Positions 24,502 to 34,730 of a stretch of 64,000 bases of DNA are shown here, in pieces (position 1 is the stretch's first letter; each line of letters begins with the position of its first letter). Source of the stretch: Flammulina velutipes (taxonomy: Eukaryota > Basidiomycota > Agaricomycetes > Agaricales > Physalacriaceae). The translations under genes were made by a program, and so were the position numbers. The stretch spans positions 1,798,001-1,862,000 of the forward strand of contig CM022377.1 in NCBI GenBank assembly GCA_011800155.1, written 5' to 3'. The notes under the pieces were generated by a model. It saw only the letters and a list, made by a program, of their open reading frames with translations. It searched no databases and had not been told where the DNA came from.

Positions 24502-24652
24502 TTTGTTAATGCTCTTTCGGGACACAGAAAGCTTTATTGTGTTGTCGTCCTTGTGTCTCACTAAACAAAATTGGCGACGTGCCTTGACATCGGGGAAAGA
24601 CCAGGACAATAAGAACGGGGATGAAATTGCTTGGAGGGATGAGGTATAAAAG
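24502..24652 (+). promoter_or_regulatory. Upstream elements and TATA box of pheromone gene 2
   Basis: CTTTGTTAATGCTCTTTCG at 24501-24519 aligns with the TTGTTATGCTCTTTCG of gene 1. TTATTGT is at 24534-24540, ACAATAAG at 24606-24613 and TATAAAAG at 24645-24652; the ATG follows 99 nt after the TATA start. The 39-nt ACAATAAG-to-TATAAAAG offset equals that of gene 1. The ACAAAG/ACAAT cores suggest HMG-box binding (inference). Confidence 0.6.
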
Positions 24653-24743
24653 CTGTACGTCTTCCAGGAAGATAGACCAATCCGTTCAGCGCATTCCACT
24701 ACCACTTTACCAAACCAACCCTCTACTTTTAACACCAATCGCA

Positions 24744-24869
24744 ATGGACTCTTTCCAGTGGATCGCATCTTTCGTCGTCGCCGAGAAGAAGGAGGAAGAG
24801 ATCGAGTCTGTCGTTACCATTGACGAGGCCGGAGGCGGAAGCGGTGGAACTGGCTGCGTTGTCGCCTAA
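24744..24869 (+). CDS. Lipopeptide mating-pheromone-like precursor 2 (CaaX)
   Basis: A 41-residue ORF starting MDSFQWIASFVVAEKKEEE and ending GGSGGTGCVVA. It differs from precursor 1 only at residues 12 (Ile/Val), 16 (Arg/Lys), 24 (Ala/Val), 25 (Pro/Thr) and 30 (Glu/Gly). The CVVA CaaX box and the eight residues before it are identical in the two. By family knowledge the Cys would be farnesylated and the mature peptide would be roughly the last 9-14 residues up to Cys38; that segment differs between the two copies at most at residue 30. An in-frame upstream ATG exists at 24621, but it lies before the TATA box and is not shared with gene 1, so 24744 is the start. It has the same promoter layout, 3'-UTR intron and downstream element as gene 1. 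Confidence 0.9.
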   Translation: MDSFQWIASFVVAEKKEEEIESVVTIDEAGGGSGGTGCVVA

Positions 24870-24911
24870 ATCGACTCGCTTGCGTCACACCTTCCTATCC
24901 TTATTATCACA

Positions 24912-24964
24912 GTACGTCTTCTTTTTGCTGCCCATAGCGCTCCGTCATTGACGGGATTCCCCAG
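24912..24964 (+). other. Probable 3'-UTR intron of pheromone gene 2
   Basis: GTACGT at 24912, TTGAC branch-type site near 24949 and CCAG ending at 24964, followed by AACACCAA. It lies 42 nt after the stop codon, matching the arrangement in gene 1. Inferred, not shown. Confidence 0.55.
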
Positions 24965-25074
24965 AACACCAAACATATCTTCTATTTAATACGTCTGTTC
25001 ATGGCGTCCATATTCTACGTTCGGATGGTGGTGGGGGAGTGTAGTTGATGCAGCAGATACTTCTTATTGCTACT

Positions 25075-25141
25075 GTACCTTTAGGATCCCATCGCACCCT
25101 TTTGACCTTCTCGCGGTGGTGATTATATTTTTGGGCTCGCG
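25075..25141. repeat. Conserved element downstream of pheromone gene 2 (copy B)
   Basis: Second copy of the 66-nt element described at 11109-11174, about 205 nt after the stop codon. Similarity stops soon after GGGCTCGCG, which marks one end of the duplicated pheromone unit. Confidence 0.6.
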
Positions 25142-26367
25142 TCTTGTAATCAAACGGCTCATTTTTCTACACCTTGTTCGATCATCGTAAATGGGGGCTT
25201 CTTGGACAGTCCTTGTTGATATAGACGCGTTCAGAGCTCTCGCCACATTCAGATTCAGTACCAGTGGCCCTGCATTCACGTGTGTCATTTTCATTCTTGC
25301 ACTCCGCCACGAAGGATTGGATATGTTCCCTTAGCTCGCTCGCACGTCTCATCTCTTCGCATGGGCTCTTTTCAATCTTCCCGTCACATCACTACTGATA
25401 GCTAGCGAAGAAGTGGCTTGGCAATTGATTCAGACTCTTTTCTATCGTTTCTTCTCGGGGCCTTTTTGAAATATTCTGTCATCTATGTGCTGTAAAGTAG
25501 TAAATCTCCTCAGCAAGAATGTATAATCGATCAAGACCCGTCATATCGGCTGTACTACTTGGAGTACAACGATCATAGAACACTAGCGGTGTGGCCCGTG
25601 TATACACGGGCAGATGTGAGATCCTGTACATTGTTTTTGAACAACGCTCTGCCGCACCCATCTGCGATGGGTGCTCTCGAGCCCCGTGTTGATGTATATG
25701 GCGAGCTCATCGAACGTTGAACGTGAGAACCATACCTTTGAGCACAGCCACATGCCTTAGGCACAATCTGTCTCGTCGTTATATGACATTAGGCCAATGC
25801 TTTCCCTTATTTTTTTCTGAAACGTAAATCCTTCGTTCCCACGGAGTATATCCCGTGTATTTTTTGGGCTACATATCATCAGGAAAACTTTGTGCAGCTT
25901 GCGTTCAGCTATACCGCGTTTTTCGAGTTTAAAGGGTCCTGTCAGGGTCAAGTATCCCTTTAATATATAGGATATAGGATATAGGATAGAGACAGGATTT
26001 CCGGGCTACAGCTGCACAAACCTGCCTTTCTATTGACAAGTCAGCTCTGTTACATTCACTCTCTAAGGTCCTCGAGTCTCTAGTCAATCATCCAGTCTTC
26101 TAATGACCTACTCAAACTTAGGACGTTGGTTTCAACGACCAACGACTTCAAGAACTTCTAACGCAATTGATGTCATCCTGACGGAGAGGCTCCATGGCAC
26201 AGAGCAATACCGGTCCCCTATTATAATCAAGTTATTATCAGCAAGGCGCGTTCTATCGGCAGCACAAACTAAGCACATCACTCAATGATTGTGAAGACGC
26301 AGCAAGAATCGATATAAAAGAGGTACCAAGGATGCGCTGACAAACGTCATAGCCCTGCCATACCACG
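25142..26367. other. Gene-free stretch
   Basis: About 1.2 kb between pheromone unit 2 and the aldo-keto reductase. Only short unsupported ORFs. It contains the small tandem repeat listed separately and GATATAAAAGAGG at about 26310-26322, a probable TATA region for the aldo-keto reductase gene. Confidence 0.45.
25965..25988. repeat. Short tandem repeat (GATATAG)3
   Basis: Three imperfect heptamers GATATAG next to an AT-rich TAATATATAG run. A simple microsatellite in intergenic sequence. Confidence 0.7.
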
Positions 26368-27991
26368 ATGGTTCGCGCTCAACCTACGACAATGAAATAC
26401 GGTCAGTATACATTCTCATAGTTTCGCTTATTTGGGCTAATGCTCGCTTGTGGTACTAATAGTCCGCCTCGGAAACTCAGGCTTGAAAGTGTCCAAGATT
26501 ATATTGGGTTGCATGACCTACGGTAGTCCTCAATGGGACTCTTGGGTCTTGCCGGAGGAAGAAGGTTTGGAGCACATCAAGGCTGCTTACGACGCCGGAA
26601 TCAATACCTTCGATACTGCCAATGCGAGTCGACCTCTCTCTGTGTACGCGATGCTGCGTGGTCCTTATCTCTGATTCCCAGTTCTATTCGAACGGATATT
26701 CTGAAGTCATCCTAGGCAAGGCGATCAAGGAATTCCAGCTTCCTCGCGAAGAGATCGTGGTAATGACCAAGGCACAAATCTGATAGCAACGACGTTGTAC
26801 GCATACTGACATTCAATGTTGTACTAGGTGTTTGGCCCTACTGGGCCAGATTATCAAGGTCCCATCATAAGGGACATGGCTAATCTTGATCAGGAAGGCT
26901 TCGTCAACCAACACGGACTCAGTCGCAAGGTGAGTTACACATAAGGTAATCTTGCGCTTCCAGCTTATGGTGTCGTCCTCCAGAACATATTCAACGGAAT
27001 CAAAAAGAGCCTGGAGAGACTTCAGCTGGACTACGTCGACGTCCTCCAGTGCCACAGATTTGACCCAAACACGCCCATTGCCGAGACTGTAAGCCTTTAC
27101 TTTACACCCACCATACTCCCCGAAAGAATCAGAACACAAATTTGTACTAACGGACATTAGATGCAAGCGCTCCACGACGTCGTGAAGGCTGGCTATGCCC
27201 GTTACATTGGAATGTCATCTTGCAAGGCATACCAATGTATGACCTATTATTTATTTATCCTAACGTCATTACTGACATGCATTTATAGTCCACTTGATGC
27301 AGAGTAAGCCGCATGATATTGTGTGACACGATCGATAGCTTGATACGCTCATTCACAGGTTACGCTATCGAGCACAACTTGACCCCATTCATCTCCATGC
27401 AGAACCACTATAACCTCGTTTATCGCGAAGAGGAGCGCGAGATGATGCCTGTGCTCAACCACTTTGGCGTCGGCTCAATTCCGTGGTCCCCTCTTGCCCG
27501 CGGGACTGTCTGTCGTCCGCTGAGCCAACAATCTCAAGGTAGCGGAAGAGCTGCTGTTGATCAGTATGTGCATCAGACACTGAACGTTTTGATATCTCAC
27601 TTCGTTCTTGTAGCATGGGCAGCGCCATGTATTTTGTGGGCGCAGGGACCCCGGACATTATCAATCGGTATGATAATTCATTCATCCCTTACGACATTTG
27701 TCTAACATTTAACTCAGAGTTGAAGAGATCGCTAAGAAACATGACATCTCGATGGCACAGGTAGCTTTAGCATGGTCTATGAGTAAAGAGGGATTGTCTG
27801 CGCCCATTGTCGGTACCACGTCTCTCGAGAATCTGCGGGATTTGATTGGTAAATCCTTTCCTTTTCGCCTTTTATCTATGAAACACGTTTTAACCATTCT
27901 GTGTGATCTAGGTGCGGTCAACGTTACTCTGACGGACGAAGAGATCAAGTACCTGGATGAGCCTTACAAACCCATGCCGTTGCTTCACTGA
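26368..27991 (+). CDS. Aldo-keto reductase
   Basis: NADP-dependent carbonyl reductase of the AKR superfamily. ATG 26368 reads MVRAQPTTMKY, then over a short intron VRLGNSGLKVSKIILGCMTY. Catalytic tetrad visible: Asp in GINTFDTAN, Tyr in FYSNGYSEVILGKAI, Lys in EEIVVMTK, His in VDVLQCHRFD. Later motifs: GYARYIGMSSC, FISMQNHYNLVYREEEREM, IPWSPLARG, GAGTPDIINRVEEIA, and the coenzyme-binding VGTTSLENLRDLIG. Ends YKPMPLLH. Eight or so short introns. Odd: homology places two introns with GC rather than GT donors, after DTAN (GCGAGT, about 26625-26681) and after VVMTK (GCACAA, about 26781-26827). If these are not spliced the protein is broken. Substrate unknown. Confidence 0.88.
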
Positions 27992-28195
27992 AAGGTGGAC
28001 TCTACCCGTCGCACTCTTCTGAAAGAAAGTTTTGTCTGAATACAAGTTGTTCGTATTGTGTCTTTGCCCCTGCGATGTCGAACTAAGAGCTATCTATGCG
28101 TCATCGATTGCCGATCAGCTCTTGATTACGGAAATGCCGCTGCTGCTTAGTCAAACACTTGAACCGGTACCATCACTAAGCTATTCATCTTCTTC

Positions 28196-29580
28196 ATGAC
28201 AACAACTCAGATGCGCGCTGTTCTGATAAAGGACAAGAAAGGGCCAGTGGAAAACTTGTACTTGGGTGAGGCGCCTAAGCCTCAGCCAGGCGAGGGTCAA
28301 TTACTGGTGAAGGTAACACATCCATCGTATCCATACTCCATTGCTAACCTCATCCAGGTCAAGTATTTTGCTCTTAATCGCATGGATATCATCCAACGAG
28401 AAGGTATGTAACACATGTGGCGTGACCTCTATCTCTACTGATGACAATTACTACTGATGATAGGCCACTACCCACTCCCTCCTAATGCTCCGGAAATCCT
28501 CGGTGTCGACTTCTCTGGCGTAGTCTCAGAGAAAGGCCCGAATACGTCTGAGAAATGGAATATCGGAGATGAAGTGTTTGGACTAACCGTCGGGGTATCG
28601 CCAAGTTCCTCTACTGATAATGTAACACGCTCACATTCAATCGCAGGGTGCATATGCAGAATATGTGTCCGTCGAGGAATCGCATTTGATGTGTAAACCC
28701 AAGGATGTGTCGTGGATCGAAGCTGCAAGCATATCTGAGGTGTTTGCTACAGGTATTGTCTACTGTGTTTCATTGTCATGCGCGTACCCATTCCTCTATA
28801 GCGTACCAAGGAGTGGTACTCTACGGCGACCTCCATCCGGGGGAGAACATCTTAATTCACGCTGCTGCCACCGGCGTCGGAATAGCCGCCATCCAAATGG
28901 CCCACGTCATCGGAGCGTGCGTGCGATCCCGTTTATACCAATACTTAATCGAAACTTCGATTATAGAAAGAACATAATCGTAACAGCGTCAACCCAGGAG
29001 AAACTCGACCACCTCCTTCAAATGCCATCCGGCGCCACACATGCCGTGAACTATAAAACGCAAAACTTTGCTGAAGAGGTCGCGAAGATCACCGAGGGCA
29101 AAGGCGTCGATGTTATTCTGGACTTTGTCGGACGGACTCATTGGGAGAAGAACATCAATTCACTTGCAGTAGATGGTCGAATGACGATCTTTGCGTTCAT
29201 GAGTGGTTCGTCGTTTTCTATCCATCCCTCTTGCGTACAAGTTGACACCCGTGCAGGAAGTATCATACCGGAAGTCAATATCCAACCCATACTATACAAG
29301 CGGTTGAGGATACAAGGCTCAACGCTCCGTTCGCGTAGCCTTGAGTATCAAGGCGACCTCATCCAGAGACTCAAACGAGACTTCATTCCCAAAATCACTG
29401 GAAAGGATGGCAATGGTCCGATCAAGACCTACATCCACAGTGTTTACAACTGGAAGGACATCCAGGACGCTCATAGAGAAATGGAAGCAAACAAGAACAT
29501 GTACGCTACTTCAACTCACTTTCAAGGCACACTTGCTCATATATTCTATCAGTGGAAAGATAGTGGTGGAAGTGTCATGA
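28196..29580 (+). CDS. NAD(P)H quinone oxidoreductase, PIG3/TP53I3-like (MDR family)
   Basis: Zinc-free medium-chain dehydrogenase/reductase that reduces quinones or enoyl compounds with NADPH. MTTTQMRAVLIKDKKGPVEN, YFALNRMDIIQREG, APEILGVDFSGVVSE, NIGDEVFGLTVGG, the nucleotide-binding segment ENILIHAAATGVGIAAIQMA, and GVDVILDFVGRTHWEKNI follow in family order. Near the C-terminus KRLRIQGSTLRSRS and a final exon GKIVVEVS (joined to NKN across an intron whose 5' end overlaps AACATGTACGC) are hallmarks of the PIG3 branch. About seven short introns. Convergent with the sterol dehydrogenase gene, whose stop lies 20 nt beyond this one. Physiological substrate not known. Confidence 0.9.
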
Positions 29581-29600
29581 TAAGTTTACATATTTACAAG

Positions 29601-31162
29601 TTACAACGACGTTCTACTATTCAAGCTTGCTGTTCTTAACTTCTTATCGAACCAACCATCCCCACTCTTTCGTGCCCTCCCCATCCCAAACCCGAAGCTC
29701 ACCCCTGCACGATCCGCCCTCTGACTGGACCGATGTAATCCGCGTTTGTGTTCCAGCGCAGTCTTGTACAGCGCCTCGAATGTGTTCCAAGCGCCTCGAT
29801 ATCCAAGCCCGCCCTGTGATACCGGAAGACGTGCTCGGGAATCATCAAAGATCAAATGCACCTGCACGAGTGCGAAAAGCGAAGGCTGAAGGCTGACCAA
29901 TTCGCCTGCTATGTCAGGAATAAATTTAGCGACGAGTGGAGGGAGGAGACGACGAGCGAGATAAACAGCCTCGATAAAGTGCGCCATAATGAGCATGAGC
30001 GTGGGGGAGATGTGCTCAAATGTGACTTGACCGTCCAGGAACTCAAGTTCATTGTAGACATCGCCATACGTCGGCGGTGGACCTTGGTCGGCGATGCAAA
30101 ACGCCTGCCCGCCGATATCAGGCATATGTGGGTCGTTGTCAATGAGGCGGGCCTCATAGAGAAGATGGGCGAGCGCGCAATTCTCGACATAGATAAACGA
30201 GGACAAAATGCTCGATATCCATGTGGGGTTGTACTTTCTGACGAGGTAGGCAGCACATAGCGTGTCACCACCTGGTCCGAATACGCCGTTCCCTGGACGT
30301 AAGCAGCCGGTGCGCAATCCTCGTGTTTTGTCCGCTGCTCGCACACGCTTCTCGGCGATGTACTTGGTATACGCGTAGTTTGAGAAAAACTGTTCATGGG
30401 AACGGGGCTGCAGCCTGTCGTCATCGGTGATGATTTGGACAAAATATTTGGGCTCTGCTTGCCACGGCCAACAGAAGCAGGACGTACGGTGAATGGCAAC
30501 GGAACCGGAAGATGTGAAGATGAGTGCAGTCGCGCCGACAGCGTGAGCTGCATCGATGATGTTCTGCGTCCCGTCGACGTTCACCCGAGCAGAATGCGAT
30601 ATCAGAGCAGGGTGGCGCTCGTAGAAGCGGATGTTCGCTGCCGTATGGAAGATCGTAATGGGGGAGTCAGCCTGTCCAGGCCAGGGAGCACTAAAAGCAG
30701 CGCCAACAGCTTCTCTATCCGCAATGTCTACTTGGAAGAACGCAACCTTATCAGCAGGCGCTTCAAGCAGGTCGAGGCGAGTGGGTGGTCGGATATCGAG
30801 AATGCGTATGTGGCTGGGGTCTTCCCCACGTCGGAGCAGTTGGATAACAATCCATCCACCAAGAAAACCTGCCTGCTGCCGTTAGTGCGATCGCGCAAGA
30901 AAAAGAAGAATCAACATACGCCTCCAACAACTATGTATCGTCTGCCTGTCTTCGGAGGAACTTGGTCATCTACAGCGATCTCCTCGCGATCTGCAACGCT
31001 CCTAGCCATCTCTTCAACCACAGCAGGGGTCCATCGCTTCGGCGAGAAAGACGCCGCTCTCGAGGGTAGTCTCTTTAGCTTGATATCGTTGACCCAGATA
31101 TAAAGCCATACTGCGAGCAGGCATAACGGGGTCAAAAGAGCAAGCATAGCGACAATGTGCAC
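29601..31162 (-). CDS. 3-beta-hydroxysteroid dehydrogenase-like sterol/steroid dehydrogenase
   Basis: Extended short-chain dehydrogenase. The first exon has an N-terminal membrane anchor (MLALLTPLCLLAVWLYIW) and the start of the Rossmann fold, TGRRYIVVGG, spliced at 30870-30920 to GFLGGWIVIQLLRRGEDPSH. The fold continues with LDIRPPTRLDLL, TIFHTAANIRFYERHPAL, VNVDGTQNIIDAAHAVG and ALIFTSSGSVA. The catalytic YxxxK is in SNYAYTKYIAEKRV; GCLRPGNGVFGPGGD and SFIYVENCALAHLLYEA are family landmarks. The C-terminal third is hydrophobic then basic (RARKSGDGWFDKKLRT). The architecture resembles C-3 sterol dehydrogenases (ERG26-like) and related NAD(P)-steroid dehydrogenases; the exact step is not determined. 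Probably ER-bound. Confidence 0.85.
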
Positions 31163-31688
31163 CGTGGGTTTGTGTAACAGGCAGATAAGGCCGAGAGTAT
31201 TATTGGTCCACCTGACACGGACTCGAGAGCGCTATAGACTAAGCAAATAAACATAAAAGATGGCAGCTGGGACTTGGCGGAATATCACATACCGAAAGTA
31301 GCATTGCATGAGGTCCAACCTCACGGCGATTTCAGGACTTCCTCACACTGTCGAGGTGTCCATCGAAGAGCACTGAACAGCTCTACCAGTAAAAGGCAAG
31401 ACAACGATAGGTAGGACTAAGCTGAGAGCCCATGAACGAAAGCAGACCCAGCCGGAAAACGATCCTGCCAGATGGTCATTACGGTGGTGGTGGCGACTGA
31501 CCAAAGTGTGGAAACACGTGCATTGACCCAGACAGGCAAACGATTCCTCCAAAGCTCAAAAAATAAATATTTGAATCATATATACACTGTACAACGATAT
31601 AAGTATACTACATATGTGACCTAGTCAAAGATAGCAAGAAAAATACATGGTGCATGAACAAAGCAGAGCAAGAAACAACATATAAGCA
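31163..31688. other. Gene-free stretch
   Basis: Promoter side of the sterol dehydrogenase gene and 3' flank of the SRA gene. AT-rich near 31560-31640. No coding feature seen. Confidence 0.4.
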
Positions 31689-32887
31689 TCATTTGCGCTT
31701 GGAGAAAAAGCCAGTGTCAACCTCGCATTTCACGGCCACCACACGAGCAGGAGGGATAGATTGCGTCTGGGGCAGTGCCGGCTTCCTGTCCTGCTCGTAT
31801 TTGTATGGGTTGAATCTGCGGGGCGGGCTGCTATGCTTGTTGAGCTCGATTTTCCGCCCCCGCTTCCGTCGCATAACGGGGTCAGCCGAGAACGACTTGG
31901 TCGGCACAGAGTCTGAAGACCCATCAGGCGAAATCCTCTTTGGGGGAATCCACCGCTCTTTTGATACTTCAACAGGCGCCAGTTCTGCGTCGCGGAAACA
32001 GCCAGGCTTGCAATCTTGGTCCACTAGCCTCTGTGGTGGGACTCTCATCAGCGACATTTGAAGAGCTCGATAGCGGACTTACTTGGAAGATGAATTTACA
32101 CATCATGAAGTCAGTGTTGCCCTTCTCCTGCCAAGCCTGCCAGTCTTTTAGTTCATGGGATTCATGAAGCTGGAGGACTTCAACTCACAGCTGTGACCAT
32201 ATACAGTCCGTCGTATCGATATCTTCGTTGCGTATAAGAATTGAGGATAATTTTGTTATGGTAGGCCACTCACAGATCGCCACCCGGTGCGTAACTAGTT
32301 TTTCCTCCACGCACAACACGCAATGGATGCTTATATCTATGAGCACTCTAATGCTTGATTGAGTACAGATCTTAGAAAGTAGACAAAAACACACCTGAAG
32401 AGCGTGATTATCTTTGTGCTCCCACGTCTGATCCTTCTCCTGGAAGTAGGCGGGATACGTGCGCCCACCTGAAAAGCATGGATCAGCACCTAATCCGCGA
32501 CGCCCACGCGAAGTTGTGACATACCGGCACCTGTGTAGTAGCTATCAGATCGATGTTAGAGTGTCGAAAACAGCGTGAATTATGATAACCTACAAATAGC
32601 TTCCGTGATCTTCATCGTCGGAATATCCACCAGAGCTGAACGAATAATCAAGATCTCTCTCGTGGAATAGCAAGTAATGAGCTCACAGGCAGACTGAGTA
32701 TGCCACTCCTTCTCTCGAGTGTATTCCCGCTTGTGAAACACCGTGAACGCCTTTCTCGCAGCATTCCTTCCTGGTCTTGAAAATAGAGCCCGGAGGGTAT
32801 CCCGGGATGTGGCCGTGACTAAGAGAACTGTTTTAAGACGTGAATAAGCGACTATAGATAGAAAACATGTTCTTACTTGGGTGGCAT
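31689..32887 (-). CDS. SRA-YDG domain protein (methylated-DNA binding type)
   Basis: Nine exons, 253 residues: 32877-32887, 32687-32818, 32594-32635, 32525-32541, 32395-32468, 32274-32329, 32189-32222, 32083-32136, 31689-32030; all phases agree. Residues 4-140 form an SRA (SET- and RING-associated) fold: GHIPGYPPGSIFKTRKECCE, GVHGVSQAGIHS, GVAYSVCLSSGGYSDDEDHG, YFYYTGAGGRTYP, HKDNHALQHPLRVVRGGKTS, YRYDGLYMVTAAWQEKGN and FMMCKFIFQR. In UHRF1 and SUVH proteins this fold flips out 5-methylcytosine, often at hemimethylated CpG. No RING, PHD, Tudor or SET domain is present; the C-terminal 110 residues are basic and low-complexity (RRKRGRKIELNKHSS, VDTGFFSKRK). One acceptor (before HPLRVV) is AAG. 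A role in maintaining or reading DNA methylation is inference. Confidence 0.88.
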
Positions 32888-33353
32888 GTTTATGGGATGA
32901 GGGTAAAAAGACAAGTCGTGGATTTAGTCAACAAACGCAGCCGGAGATCAAAGTAAACGGGGATATCTACAATGCACATTGCACGTGCATGGAAACCGGC
33001 AAATGCCGACGTACAATGACTCGTTATACTTTCACACCGCTCAATGGCCACTCTCTCGCTTATGCTTACCTTGCTCTATTCTAAATGACACAGATTATTG
33101 CTCAACACCTCCCTTGCCTCAATACAGGCACTTTTTACGCATCACGGATCCAGTTGAATGCTACTACCAACCTCCCACAGTGCCAATAGAGACAACGGAC
33201 CGCCACCGTGTTTCCCACCTTACGACTCCCAAAATCAAATCTGACAAGCCCCAGCAAGCGCGGATTCCTACCACAGAATCTTTCTCCATCAAACTTGAAC
33301 TTAACTTTCACAGTGCCGCAAGACCATGTATTCTTTCGCTTCCCCTATTGTAA
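32888..33353. other. Gene-free stretch
   Basis: Upstream region of the SRA gene and 3' flank of the second BTB gene, 466 nt. The plus-strand ORFs here lack any family feature. Confidence 0.4.
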
Positions 33354-34429
33354 CTATGCAATGGTATCAGCAGTTGTAGCCCATGGCTTCAAGCCAAAAC
33401 ACTCTGGCAGCTTCCCCCAAACAACATCGTAATCTGCGATCTCTCTTGTGCGCCACCATTGATGACACTCGAAGCACACATAACCCTCCCCTATCTCGTC
33501 CGCATCTTCGTCTGCCACCAATACCTGTCCTGAAGGCTCCGGTTTCGTAAAAGCAGAGATGGCGTCCGCGCCGGCTGCAAGGTTCACCTGCAGCGCCTGC
33601 ACGCGAGCGCGTAGGCAATTCTCTCCACTGGCGCAGATATCCAAGAACTCTGGATGCGCCATGGTGGACCAGGCAGTCTTGAAAATCAGACCGGTGAGGC
33701 TGGTACAACCATTTGCGAGGTTTTTTCTAGCATCCGCCGAAACAGGAAAGTTCCGTGTCGTTAGAAGCGAATTGAGCACTAGAGGTGAATGCGCGAGTGC
33801 TGTGATGTACAACGCGCAGGGCAATATCTCCGGAACATTACTCTCGTAGGCCATCTGGATTGCACTGAAAGCACATCTAGTGCGAGTCTTCTCTTGCATT
33901 CGATTGCGCCAGGAATGTAGGAATGCTCCGCGAGTCTTCGGGTACACTAGACGTAGATAGTGGACTATGAGCTCCCGGAGATTTTGGCAAAGGTATTTTG
34001 TCGCAAGCCGCAGCATTGCCGATAACCGCCAGTAGTTAGTATTGGCTATATCAGACAAATAGCTGGAAATGAGTGTCACTCAGACTACCAGCACATAAGT
34101 ACGATGAACAATACTTACCCGGGAGTGTATATGAAATGCAAGAGATGCTTTATTTCACCACTATGGTCCTCCAGCTCCAGTTGCTCCATGTTTGCTTCAG
34201 CGTTGTCAGCGGGATGTGCAAGTTTGAACATGTCGGCAAAAAATTCGGAGTGAATGGCCAGGACGCTGCGATGAACGCGAAATCCCACTCTCTGTTTGCT
34301 AATCAGGATGATACTCCCATCGTCGAACCAGAAGAGATCATCCTGGGTGATAGGAGCCTTCGAAGAATCCGCTTCTTCCTCTCGAGGCCTTTTTTGAGGT
34401 CGAGAATCATCTTGTGCGGTAGTGGCCAT
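33354..34429 (-). CDS. BTB/POZ domain protein
   Basis: Two exons (34119-34429 and 33354-34062; phase 2 intron GTAAGT...TTCCAG), 339 residues. BTB core: LFWFDDGSIILISKQRVGFR, VHRSVLAIHSEFFADMFKLA, an acidic loop, IKHLLHFIYTPG, then YLSDIANTNYWRLSAMLRLA and TKYLCQNLRELIVHYLRLVY. The C-terminal half is the alpha-helical extension common in this Agaricomycete family, with a cysteine pair in YVCFECHQWW near the end. It is a full-length paralogue of the partial gene at 1-588, sharing the intron position and most of the BTB core. Function unknown beyond likely protein-protein interaction. Confidence 0.9.
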
Positions 34430-34730
34430 CGCTCGAGGGGGAAAGCAAGGGATAAACAGAAATAATCAGGTCGCATCAGATTAGTCAGGGACGCTCATGG
34501 ACGCCACACTAAATGAATCAACCATCTCTGTGTTGAATTAACCATATAGCCTGCACGAATGGTATAATAACATTCTTTGTTTATTAGTAGTAGTTTTCCG
34601 GGAAAATAGCCTTTGATAATTATATTAGACGTGTTGCGTTCAACGTTTGCAGCATGTCCGCACCGTGAGAAATAATGTATATATCTGTTTGGTCAACCAC
34701 GTTCTTTTCAAGTTCTACATACCCACCACC

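Noticed and set aside
24621..24743. N-terminal extension of pheromone precursor 2 from an upstream in-frame ATG
   Set aside because: The extension lies across the TATA box and is not conserved in gene 1, so it is very unlikely to be translated.
25961..25990. GATATAG repeats as a possible CRISPR-like or telomeric array
   Set aside because: Only three imperfect heptamers with no spacers in a eukaryotic intergenic region; a simple microsatellite.
31654..32061. Plus-strand ORF of 135 codons
   Set aside because: It is antisense to the last exon of the SRA-YDG gene, whose nine-exon model is phase-consistent and family-supported.
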